A stretch of 64,000 bases of DNA, from assembly GCA_039519185.1 (NCBI GenBank), contig CM076849.1, positions 108,009,806-108,073,805 of the forward strand. Direction: 5' to 3'. This stretch comes from Astragalus membranaceus (Eukaryota > Streptophyta > Magnoliopsida > Fabales > Fabaceae). Positions 1 to 9,239 of this stretch are shown here, piece after piece (the first letter of the stretch is position 1; every line of letters begins with the position of its first letter). The notes beneath the pieces are model-generated. The model searched no databases. It was given only the letters and a program-made list of their open reading frames with translations, and was not told the DNA's origin. Both the position numbers and the translations under genes were made by a program.

Positions 1-1147
1 TGAAATACTGGTACTCACACACGACCCGTGCGCCTTGGCGCACGATCCGTGCTCAGTTTTCAGAAATCAACCGTGAGTACCAGAACCTCACGCACGACCC
101 GTGCCCAGGGGCGCACGATCCGTGCGTGAGTACCAGTATTTCAGAAAAGTTAGTTTTCGTGTTTTCTTGTCCATTCCGATCGTTCCCGTATCCATTCCGA
201 TTCACATCCGAACTCAACAATACATCAAAACAGTCATGGAAACCAATCAATCATCATCAACCAATCAACAACATAACAACAATCAATGAATTAACGCAAC
301 CAAACACATAATTTAACGATTCAACCAAGTTTTTATAAAACGGTTCAATATCGGTTTTCATGACTTACGAGACCAAAATTCGAGACACAACACACATGAC
401 CATAACATCCTAGTGAGTATAGAACTCACCTATTTGCCGAGACTTCAATGATTCAACCGTTCCCGAGAACCACGAACTCTCCTTGGACTGGATCACAACA
501 CCGACTCACGAACTTTCTCCGGAATCGCTTCAAAACACTCCCCAACGAAACCCTGCCACTGAGATGACTTCTAAGGTTGCTCTAATTCGAAATGTGGTTG
601 CTGAAATTGGTGCTAAAGCTCACAAAGAAGACATGCAAGGTCAGATTTAGCAATTTATCTAAGTGGAGCTTGGTTGGGCTTCAATGGTGATTTCAAAAGG
701 AGGAGGAGGATGGTTGTGGTTTTGGTATCATTAGAAAGGAGATGAGGAGCTGATTCAGAATATGTAAAAATATTGAGCATGCATGGTGGTTTGAAGAAAC
801 TCTCACCTCTTCCCTTCCTCTCCCATTCGCACCCTCTCCCCTCTCAACTTCTCTATTTCAGATTTTTCTGGAAATGATGAATGGGGTGTTGGTATTTCAG
901 CTGGAAGGGTATATAAAGGGCATGGCAAAAGACACAAATACCCTCCACTTAACATTTCCTTTTCCTAATGACTCCCTCGACCCTAATCACCCTAACTTAA
1001 CTTAATTAAACACTCAATCACATAAAATTCCATACTTAACTAATCAAACAAGTCATTTTCAATTTAAATAATTTAAATCAATGGACTAAATCACTAATAA
1101 TTAATATTATGCTAATATAATTAAATAGTAAAATAGGGGATGTTACA
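1..1147 (-). mobile_element. Family-C LTR, right end only (C1)
   Basis: The stretch ends in GGGGATGTTACA, the same terminus as the complete family-C LTR at 60249-62580, and shares its arrays of GCACGACCCGTGC-type palindromes (19-52 and 91-127). Read on the minus strand this is the start of an LTR (TGTAACATCCCC...). A purine-rich leader lies near 710-850. A splice-donor-like GTGAGT lies in an inverted repeat at 413-429. No polypurine tract or PBS follows at 1148, so the right end is an outer boundary: either a solo LTR or a 5' LTR whose element extends left of the window. No protein is encoded. Confidence 0.8.
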
Positions 1148-2385
1148 ATGCATGCATGCATACGTAAACATAAAAAGGTTTTTGAGAAACTATAAAATCG
1201 ATTCACACTACTTTTTACTAAATATCAAAATCGATTTTTAACTATTTTTTCAAAGCAAAGAATCAATTCATATTGTCTTCACTAAAAGCAAAGAAATCGA
1301 TTTCCAACTATTTTCCTAAAGATAAGAATCGATTCCTATAATGTTTCAAAAGTAAAGAATCGATTCCTAGTATTTCTCTAAAGCTCAAAATCGATTTCCT
1401 AAATCAATGGTTAAGCACATAATCGATTCCTTGCTTCCTTATTTAAATAAGAATCGATTTCAAACTTCTTCCTTTTGTAAACTACACAATCGATTTCAAG
1501 CTTGCTTTTGTAAACTCCATAATCGATTCCTAAGCCAATAATCGATTGCCATCCTTTTTCAAATAAAGCAAGAATCGATTCTCACCTTAAGGAAGTCACA
1601 CATAAGAATCGATTCTCAGATCCAATACATTTAAGCAATAATCGATTCTCATACTTCCATAAATATTTCAACGTAAACTTTTTTCTATATAGCCTATAAA
1701 TAGAGGCTTCATAGTCTTCATTCTTACACAACCCATCTTCACGATCTATCACTTTCTGAAAAACTCTTATATTTTATTTGTGTTCTTCTCGCACCGCCGG
1801 TCCGTCAAGAGCTGATCTTTTGCTAAGAGTTAGTTGGGGTTGCATTCTTCAAGTTGTAATATCTGCCTTCATTAGAGGTATTTCTGTCTTTACAATTGTT
1901 TATTATTTCACTGTTTGTGATTTGTTCTAGGGAGTGGGGTATCTCTCTAGGGTAGCTGCATGTACTAGGAAGTGGGGTATCTTTCTAGGGCAATTGATTG
2001 TAACAGGGGTGGGGTATCTCTTGTTATTGTATTGTTAGATTTGAGGGCTCTCCATAGGTGGGGTATCCTAGGAGGAGAGTGCCTGAGTCTGTAAAGGTTT
2101 TCCAAGGCACCTGTAAGCCTTGTTGTTTTGGTTAGTGGAAAATCTCACAAGGGTGTGAGGACTGGATGTAGGTCACTAGGAGGTGACCGAACCAGGATAA
2201 AACTCTGCGTGCTTTACTGCTTTCCTGCTTTACTATTATACCGCTTTAGTGCTTTATATTCTAATTCCTTCGCTTCCACTTAACCTGCGCGAAAATTGAT
2301 CTAAGTCATTGAAAAGGGGAAAAACATTTTCGAAAGATCTGAAAAGTTTTAAATCTCAATTCACCCCCCCCCCCCCACTTGAGAC
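1148..2385 (+). mobile_element. Sirevirus-like Copia LTR fragment
   Basis: The fragment holds a 450-bp array of ATCGATT motifs, a TATA box (TATAAATAG at 1695-1703), four GTGGGGTATC repeats (1934, 1972, 2009, 2058) and a terminal hairpin. In the hairpin TCTCAA (2354-2359) pairs with TTGAGA (2379-2384) around a 13-C run. From family knowledge, the poly-C loop between short inverted repeats resembles the 3' end of Sirevirus/Maximus LTRs; that assignment is from memory and not proven. There is no internal Copia region beside it, so it is probably a solo LTR inserted in the TAT1 gag. Its exact right border (2385-2405) and left border are uncertain. Confidence 0.5.
1197..1703 (+). promoter_or_regulatory. 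Phased ATCGATT array plus TATA box
   Basis: Fourteen ATCGATT motifs (first at 1197, last at 1641) and one degenerate copy (ATCAATT, 1262) are spaced mostly 31-36 bp apart. A TATA box follows 48 bp after the last copy. The arrangement looks like a U3 enhancer-plus-core-promoter for the LTR at 1148-2385, with initiation expected near 1725-1735. The binding factor is unknown. Confidence 0.5.
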
Positions 2386-5300
2386 TGAAGCCACTTGGTA
2401 ACAACACCTTTGCTCATACTTCAGGGACCAACAACCAGGGCCAACCAGTTATGCATGGGATGCCTTGGGGACTCCCATCCGGATACGCACCTCCAGGAGC
2501 CGAGGCTAATGCGGGAAGTAATCCCCTTACGGTTGCAGAACAAGTCCGACCCATCTCATCCACAAACAGTGGAGGAGCGGGAGCGCCTCAGGGCCAAATT
2601 CAGATTCCTATTCCGCCGGGAACTCCATTTGACTTTCATTCACCAGTAACGGTCCATCCCCCAATTCAGGGACCAATTCATGGGAATATCACTCACTCAC
2701 GTGACCCACACGTGAACCCAGCCGTAGTGTCGATGAGTCATCCTCACTACGGTGTGAATGGTTTTCCTCAGAACTATCCTGCTGAAGCTCCTCAAGCTAG
2801 AGACAGGTATCATATGTTAGAAGAACGCTTAAGGATGATTGAAGGGTCGGGCTCTAGAGCAAGAGAAGCTCGTGATCTGTGTCTCATCCCTGATGTGGTT
2901 TTACCTCCCAAATTCAAAGTGCCCGACTTTGACAAGTACCGAGGCATGACTTGCCCTAAAAGCCATCTGACCATGTACTGTAGAAAAATGGCTGCACATT
3001 CTCATGATGACAAGTTGTTGATCCATTACTTCCAAGAGAGCCTTGCGGGAGCATCTCTCAACTGGTACATGCAGCTAGAGCCGTCCCATATCCATTGTTG
3101 GAAGGACATGGCTGATGCTTTCCTCAGACAGTACCAGTACAATACAGATATGGCGCCAGACAGAACACAGTTGCAGAGTCTGGCAAAAAGTGATAATGAG
3201 TCATTCAAAGAGTATGCCCAGCGGTGGAGGGCTTTGGCTGCACAAGTAACGCCCCCTTTGTTAGAGAAAGAATTAGTTTTCATGTTCATGGAAACCCTGC
3301 CGCCGTTATACTACGATCGGTTGATTGGTAGCGTGTCTTCCAATTTCTCAGACATGGTAATCATCGGTGAAAGACTAGAAAACGGGATGAGAAGCGGCAA
3401 GATTGCCCATGGTTCCACAAGTATAACCACCCAGAAAAAGCCATTCTCCGGATTTTCAAAGAAGAAAGAAGGAGAGACCAACGCCATCACCATAAGCCCA
3501 CCTTATCAACCACAAAACATCCCTGTCCCCACGCAAACACGACCAACCCTTCCACCACAAAATAACTACCACAAAAGCTACCCAGACAAAAAACAGACCA
3601 CCTTTGATCCCATCCCCATGTCCTATACTGACTTATTCAACTATCTTTTTACAAACAAACTCATCAATACCAGACCCATGAGACCAGTCCAACCACCCTA
3701 CTTCCGAGGCTACAATCCCAATGTTACCTGTGCATTTCATGAAGGGGCAGTAGGACACGCTGTTGAGGACTGCAAGGCATTCAAAATTGTAGTGCAAGAT
3801 CTTATTGATGCCAAAGGGATAACCTTCAAACAAGAAGACCCGAGTATCACAACTAATCCGCTGCCTGGTCATCAGAAACATGCAACCAATGCCATCCATG
3901 ATACGGGAAGTCAATCCTTAATCAGAACTGTGGAGTGTATCCAAACACCCTTAGAGGTCATTCATGCAAAGCTATGCAAGTTCGGGGTCATTGAGAGAGG
4001 ATGTACTCAGAGAGAAGTCTGTGTTGATGTTAATTGTGATGGGGCATGTGAGGCTTTCAGGACAGTTTTGCAGGACCTATTGGATCGTCATGAAATCCAA
4101 ATAGGTGTGCAAGAGAAAGAGGAGGATGTACTGACTTTCCAATCAAATAGGAATATAAATGTTCAGAAACCCATTGAGGTCCCGTATGGCCGAAAGCCGA
4201 TCGAGGAGAGACTTAAGACCATTGTGATTCCTGTCCCAGCTCCTCATCAAAAGAACAATGCTGTTCCATGGAGCTATGGGGCGTCAGTTCCAATTCAGAT
4301 GCCTCAGGTTGTTCCCGATGTCACCAACATTGCGGGAAGCAGCGGAGTTACTAGGAGCGGACGTGTTTATGTCCCTGAAGTCCTGAAAGAAGGTCCCTCA
4401 AAGGAGGAAGAGGAAAGAATTCGCAAAGGCAAAGCGCAAGAACCCAAGGAAAGTAGAAAAGTGTCAGAACAAGAAGCCACTGAATTTCTGAAGATCATGC
4501 GTCAGAGTGATTACAAAGTGGTGGACCAGCTGCACCACACTCCTGCAAAGATCTCTATCATGTCTCTACTGCTCAATTCTGAGGTTCATCGTGCAGCCCT
4601 AATGAAAGTATTGAATGAAGCCCATGTATCTCAGAACATCACTGTTGACCAGCTCGATGGCATTGTTGGGAATATTGTTGCATCCAATTATATTACTTTT
4701 ACCGATGATGAGCTCACCCCTGAGGGAAAGGGGCCTAATCAGGCACTTCACATTTCAGTTAGATGTGGTGAATATACACTCTCCAGGGTCCTCATTGACA
4801 ATGGATCCTCCTTGAATGTCATGCCCAAATCTACTATGAGCAGATTAAATGTAGATTGTTCATATATGAAGCCTAGCTCAACACTAGTTAGGGCATTTGA
4901 CGGATTCAAGAAGAAGGTTATGGGAGAAATGGAGTTCCAGATGCAGATAGGGCCAGAAGTATTTTATGTGAATTTTCAGATCATGGACATCGCATCATCC
5001 TACAGTTGTCTCCTAGGGAGACCCTGGATTCATGCCGCCGGTGCTGTTCCTTCATCCCTCCACCAAAGGCTTAAGTTTGTAGTCAACGACAAGCTGATAG
5101 TCGTTTTTGGAGAAGAAGAGTTCATCGTTAGCAAGCCTCATCCTTCTCAATACATTGAGGCTGCAGAAGAGTCGCTTGAATCTGCCTTTCAATCACTAGA
5201 AATTGCAAATGCTGCTTTTGTGGGGGAAGAAGCCCCGTTGCCCGTACCAAAGATATCTAACGCTGCTATCATGGTAGCCAAAGTCATGCTGCAAAATGGT

Positions 5301-5675
5301 TACCAGATCGGAAAAGGGTTGGGAAAATCCGAGCAAGGAGTTCTGACGCCGGTTCAGCTGCAAGAGTACAAGGATAGGCGTGGGTTAGGATATCGGCCCA
5401 CTCAAGCTGATAAGAAGAGAATGGCTGAGGAAAAGCGAGAAAGGAGGCTAGCTAAGCTTCAGGGGCGGGAACCAAGCTTGAAGAAGGTTCCTATCTATGA
5501 TCTCTCCCAGAGCTTCAGGAGCGCGGGTATGCTGGACCCCAATCAGGTGGCCGTCATCGAGGAAGAATCAGTTGTGGAAGACAAAGGCGCGGACTTGGTG
5601 CGTCGCAGTGCTGCAGAGGAAGAGCTTGATAATTGGAAGATCATTGATTTCCCTGTTATTTTCATTCCAAAGTAA
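2379..5675 (+). CDS. gag-pro: TAT1 gag-protease polyprotein, 5'-truncated
   Basis: Open frame of 1098 codons that starts at a TTG inside the Copia-LTR hairpin, so the true gag start is lost. The gag core lies at about residues 165-340 (capsid-like, with a YFQESLAGASLNWY-type motif). A proline-rich linker follows. The aspartic protease has its active site DNGSS at residues 807-811, where DNG replaces the usual D-T/S-G as is common in Athila/Tat elements. A G-patch-like segment (NGYQIGKGLGKSEQG) lies at about 973-987. No CCHC knuckle is seen. The stop TAA at 5673 falls just inside a splice donor, so splicing of the following intron would continue the frame into reverse transcriptase. The role is assembly of the virus-like particle and polyprotein cleavage. 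Assignment to Tat/Ogre is firm; activity is unlikely because of the truncation. Confidence 0.8.
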   Translation: MRLKPLGNNTFAHTSGTNNQGQPVMHGMPWGLPSGYAPPGAEANAGSNPLTVAEQVRPISSTNSGGAGAPQGQIQIPIPPGTPFDFHSPVTVHPPIQGPIHGNITHSRDPHVNPAVVSMSHPHYGVNGFPQNYPAEAPQARDRYHMLEERLRMIEGSGSRAREARDLCLIPDVVLPPKFKVPDFDKYRGMTCPKSHLTMYCRKMAAHSHDDKLLIHYFQESLAGASLNWYMQLEPSHIHCWKDMADAFLRQYQYNTDMAPDRTQLQSLAKSDNESFKEYAQRWRALAAQVTPPLLEKELVFMFMETLPPLYYDRLIGSVSSNFSDMVIIGERLENGMRSGKIAHGSTSITTQKKPFSGFSKKKEGETNAITISPPYQPQNIPVPTQTRPTLPPQNNYHKSYPDKKQTTFDPIPMSYTDLFNYLFTNKLINTRPMRPVQPPYFRGYNPNVTCAFHEGAVGHAVEDCKAFKIVVQDLIDAKGITFKQEDPSITTNPLPGHQKHATNAIHDTGSQSLIRTVECIQTPLEVIHAKLCKFGVIERGCTQREVCVDVNCDGACEAFRTVLQDLLDRHEIQIGVQEKEEDVLTFQSNRNINVQKPIEVPYGRKPIEERLKTIVIPVPAPHQKNNAVPWSYGASVPIQMPQVVPDVTNIAGSSGVTRSGRVYVPEVLKEGPSKEEEERIRKGKAQEPKESRKVSEQEATEFLKIMRQSDYKVVDQLHHTPAKISIMSLLLNSEVHRAALMKVLNEAHVSQNITVDQLDGIVGNIVASNYITFTDDELTPEGKGPNQALHISVRCGEYTLSRVLIDNGSSLNVMPKSTMSRLNVDCSYMKPSSTLVRAFDGFKKKVMGEMEFQMQIGPEVFYVNFQIMDIASSYSCLLGRPWIHAAGAVPSSLHQRLKFVVNDKLIVVFGEEEFIVSKPHPSQYIEAAEESLESAFQSLEIANAAFVGEEAPLPVPKISNAAIMVAKVMLQNGYQIGKGLGKSEQGVLTPVQLQEYKDRRGLGYRPTQADKKRMAEEKRERRLAKLQGREPSLKKVPIYDLSQSFRSAGMLDPNQVAVIEEESVVEDKGADLVRRSAAEEELDNWKIIDFPVIFIPK

Positions 5676-5879
5676 TGATTTTGTAATGCAAATTCTTTGG
5701 CTCTGCCCAAGGCCTTAGGATATTTCATAAGGGCATGCATGTTTTTCCTTCAAATATCATCTATCAATAAAATGTTGTTTTGGATTCTCAAATAAATAAA
5801 TTTGCCTTTTATTATCATGCGTCTCCATCTTGTGTTTCTATTTTTGCTTGTTCATTTCTTTCTATTCCCGCAAATGCAG
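5672..5879 (+). other. Ogre-type intron between pro and RT
   Basis: A 208-bp stretch starts GTAATG (5672) and ends in a pyrimidine-rich tract and GCAG (5876-5879). Removing it joins codon phases exactly: two bases of the Lys codon at 5670-5671 plus base 5880 restore a Lys codon, and the RT-side frame runs on without a stop. Without splicing the gag-pro frame ends at 5675. An intron at this position is established for Ogre elements of legumes. Its use in this copy is inferred from splice signals and phase. Confidence 0.75.
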
Positions 5880-6876
5880 ATCTAAAATGAATATCTTTGA
5901 AAATAACGATGCCAACGGTTCATATGTTAATTTTGATCACCCCGTTAACCAAGCTGAGGAGGATGTTGAGGATGACTGGGAAACTCCTCCAGAACTGATG
6001 AGAATGGTTGAACAAGAGGAAAAGGTTATTCAGGCACATGGGGAGTCCGTTGAGATAATTAACCTAGGCACAGAGGACAACCAGAAGGAAGTAAAGGTGG
6101 GTACTTCAATGAAGGAAGGTGAGCGCAAAAAACTAATTGAACTCCTGCATGAATATGTTGATGTCTTCGCATGGACTTATCAAGATATGCCAGGTTTAGA
6201 TACCGACATAGTGGTGCATAAGTTGCCAGTCAAGCCAGGATGTCCTCCGGTAAAGCAGAAACTGAGAAGAATGAAGCCAGAAATGTCCTTAAAGATCAGG
6301 GATGAAGTGAAAAAGCAGTTTGACGCTGGGTTCCTAGCGGTAGCCAAGTATCCGCAATGGGTTGCCAACATCGTGCCAGTTCCGAAAAAGGACGGGAAAG
6401 TTAGAATGTGCGTTGATTACAGAGATCTGAACCGTGCTAGTCCCAAAGATGATTTTCCCCTGCCCCATATTGATGTCTTAGTGGATAGTACGGCGCAACA
6501 TTCACTGTTCTCCTTCATGGATGGGTATTCAGGGTATAACCAGATCAAGATGGCTCCTGAGGATATGGAGAAGACGACTTTCACAACTCTTTGGGGGACG
6601 TTCTGTTACAGAGTCATGCCATTCGGGTTGAAGAACGCCGGTGCTACCTATCAAAGGGCTATGGTCACACTGTTTCATGACATGATGCACAAAGAAATAG
6701 AGGTCTACGTGGACGATATGATCGCAAAGTCTAAAACGGATGAGGAACATATCGTCAATTTGCAAAAGCTCTTCGAGCGGTTGAGAAAATTCAAGTTCAG
6801 ATTAAACCTTGCCAAGTGTACCTTTGGCGTGCGATCAGGAAAGTTGTTGGGGTTCATCGTCAGCCAAAGGGGATAG
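5880..6876 (+). pseudogene. pol: TAT1 reverse transcriptase segment of pol
   Basis: Continuous frame from the intron acceptor. An acidic linker leads into the reverse transcriptase, with the fingers motif KDGKVRMCVDYRDLN and the palm motif YVDD at 6706-6717. The frame hits TAG at 6874-6876 right after the RT connection motif GKLLGFIVSQRG. The homologous continuation (IEVDPDKVRAILEMP) is in the next frame, so one base has been lost at about 6870 in the AAAGGGG run. RT copies the element RNA to cDNA; this copy cannot make the full polyprotein. An ATG at 5830 lies inside the intron and is not the likely start. Confidence 0.8.
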
Positions 6877-8690
6877 AGGTCGATCCAGACAAGGTGCGTG
6901 CAATTCTTGAGATGCCAGTCCCTAAAACAGAAAAAGAGATTCGGGGTTTTCTCGGAAGACTGAACTACATCTCTAGGTTCATATTCCAGTTGACTGCCAC
7001 TTGTGAACCAATCTTCAAACTTTTGTTCAAGAATCAAGAGACCAAATGGAATGATGATTGTCAAGAAGCATTCGAAAAGATCAAAAAATATCTTCAGAAT
7101 CCACCTATCTTGACGCCTCCTGTACCCGGCAGACCTCTGATCCTGTACCTAACCGTGCTAGACAGCTCGATGGGTTGCATGTTAGGGCAACCTGATGAAT
7201 CTGGGAAGAAAGAGCATGCCGTTTACTATTTGAGCAAGAAATTCACTGACTGTGAGACAAGATACTCGCTGCTAGAAAAGACTTGTTGTGCTTTAGCTTG
7301 GGCTGCTCATCGTCTGAGGCAGTACATGCTAAGCCACACTACTTGGTTGGTATCTAAAATGGATCCTATCAAGTATATCTTCAAGAAGCCCGCACTTACA
7401 GGGAGACTTGCCCGTTGGCAAATGCAGTTATCAGAATATGATCTCATATATGTCACTCAGAAAGCAATTAAAGCTAGTGCACTGGCCGAGTACCTGGCAC
7501 ACCAGCCTGTTGAAGATTATCAGCCTATGCAGTATGACTTTCCTGATGAAGATATCATGGCTTTGTTTGAAGAAGGGAAATCCCCAGAAGATGAAAGATG
7601 GAGAATGGTGTTCGATGGTGCCTCCAATATATACGGGCACGGAGCCGGGGCAGTGCTGATTTCCCCTGATAATCGCTTCATCCCATTCACTGCCAGACTA
7701 AACTTCTACGTCACTAATAATATCGCAGAGTATGAGTCATGTATTCTTGGTATCCAGGCATCCATTGATTGGAAAGTTAAGAGACTTGATGTGTATGGAG
7801 ATTCAGCTCTAGTAATTCACCAAGTGAACGGTGATTGGGAGGCCAGGGACTCCAAGTTGATCCCTTACCGAGATTACGTTCTAAAGCTGGTTGAGCTTTT
7901 TGAGGAAATCACATTCCAGCACCTTCCTCGCAATGAGAATCAGTTGGCTGATGCACTAGCCACTTTGTCTTCAATGTTTAATATCAGTTGCGACAAAAGC
8001 TTGACTCACATCGGGATTCAGCATCGAGATTTGCCAGCACATCATTATTGCATGGTCATCGAGGAAGAGTCTGATAACAAGCCCTGGTATTATGACATCA
8101 AGCAGTACATCTTGAACAGAGAATACCCTCCTGGAGCCTCAGAGAATGACAAGAGAACCCTCAGAAGATTATCAAGGAATTTCTTTTTGAGCGGTGAAGT
8201 TCTATACAAGAGAAATTATGATATGGTCCTTTTAAGGTGTGTAACAGAAGAAGAGGCAACAAAAATCATGAGAGAAGTCCATGAAGGCTCATTTGGGGCT
8301 CATTCCAGTGGGCACACCATGGCAAGGAAAATATTAAGAGCTGGCTATTATTGGTTGCAAATGGAATCAGATTGCTATAGTTTCGTAAGAAGATGTCACA
8401 AGTGTCAGATCTACGCTGATCATATTCATGTACCACCTGCTTCCCTAAATGTTTTGACCGCCTCTTGGCCATTCTCAATGTGGGGCATGGACGTCATAGG
8501 TCCTATCGAGCCTAAGGCATCAAATGGGCATCGCTTCATCCTGGTCGCTATTGATTACTTCACCAAGTGGGTGGAAGCTGCTTCATATTCCAGCATTACC
8601 AGCTCTGTGGTTGCTAAGTTTGTAAAGAAAGATTTGATTTGCCGCTATGGGCTTCCGGATAAGAATATCACAGATGAATGGGGCAGTTGA
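6877..8690 (+). pseudogene. pol: TAT1 RNase H, second (archaeal-like) RNase H and integrase core
   Basis: The frame carries the RT connection, a first RNase H whose usual first Asp motif is changed (YLTVLDSSMG), and then a second, archaeal-type RNase H with its acidic residues present: FDGASN, NNIAEYE, YGDSALV and NQLADAL. The integrase HHCC zinc region follows (HEGSFGAHSSGH...CHKCQ) with the first catalytic Asp in WGMDVIGP. A dual RNase H with a degenerate first copy is the hallmark of the Tat/Ogre lineage. At about 8677 a deletion of 92 bp relative to TAT2 (48211-48302) removes the stretch after the second catalytic Asp and shifts the frame, so integrase is destroyed. Confidence 0.85.
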
Positions 8691-9239
8691 AGCGGCCAAC
8701 AAGAATATCAAGAGGATTGTGCAAAAGATGGTAGTAACCTATAAAGATTGGCACGAGATGCTTCCTTTCGCCTTGCATGGGTATCGTACCTCAGTGCGTA
8801 CTTCAATCGGAGCAACCCCTTTCTCTTTGGTGTATGGGTCGGAAGCAGTCCTCCCCATTGAAGTTGAGATACCCTCTCTGCGGGTACTGATGGAAACCAA
8901 ATTGGAAGAAGCAGAATGGGTCCAAGCTCGTCTGGATCAGCTGAATCTCATTGAGGAGAAAAGAATTGCTGCCCTATGTCATGGCCAGTTGTATCAGCAA
9001 AGGATGAAAACAGTTTTCGACAAGAAGGTTCGTCCCCGAGAATTCAGCGAGGGAGACCTTGTGCTCAAGAAGATTCTGCCTATTCAGAGTACCCCCGTGG
9101 GAAATGGACTCTTAGCTATGATGGACCATATGTGGTAAAGAAAGCCTTTTCTGGAGGAGCATTGATACTCACCAACATGGATTGTGAAGAACTCAGAAAC
9201 CCAGTCAATTCAGATTCAGTCAAGAAATATTACGCCTGA
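8678..9239 (+). pseudogene. pol: TAT1 integrase C-terminal part, frameshifted
   Basis: Past the 92-bp deletion the integrase continues with the catalytic-Glu region (MNGAVEAANKN), where Glu sits about 35 residues after the second Asp in TAT2. A further one-base insertion in the CCCCC run near 9093 moves the last ~45 residues, ending KKYYA with TGA at 9237-9239, into another frame. TAT2 (48300-48867) shows the undisturbed order. This is a decayed remnant with no independent function expected. Confidence 0.8.

Noticed and set aside
1197..1647. Regularly spaced motif resembling a CRISPR array
   Set aside because: The repeat is only 7 bp, spacers are AT-rich and of similar composition, the DNA is plant, and a TATA box follows; it fits LTR enhancer sites.
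5830..5886. ATG at 5830 as start of a separate RT gene
   Set aside because: The bases before 5880 form the pyrimidine-rich 3' part of the intron; homology to pol begins after the acceptor.
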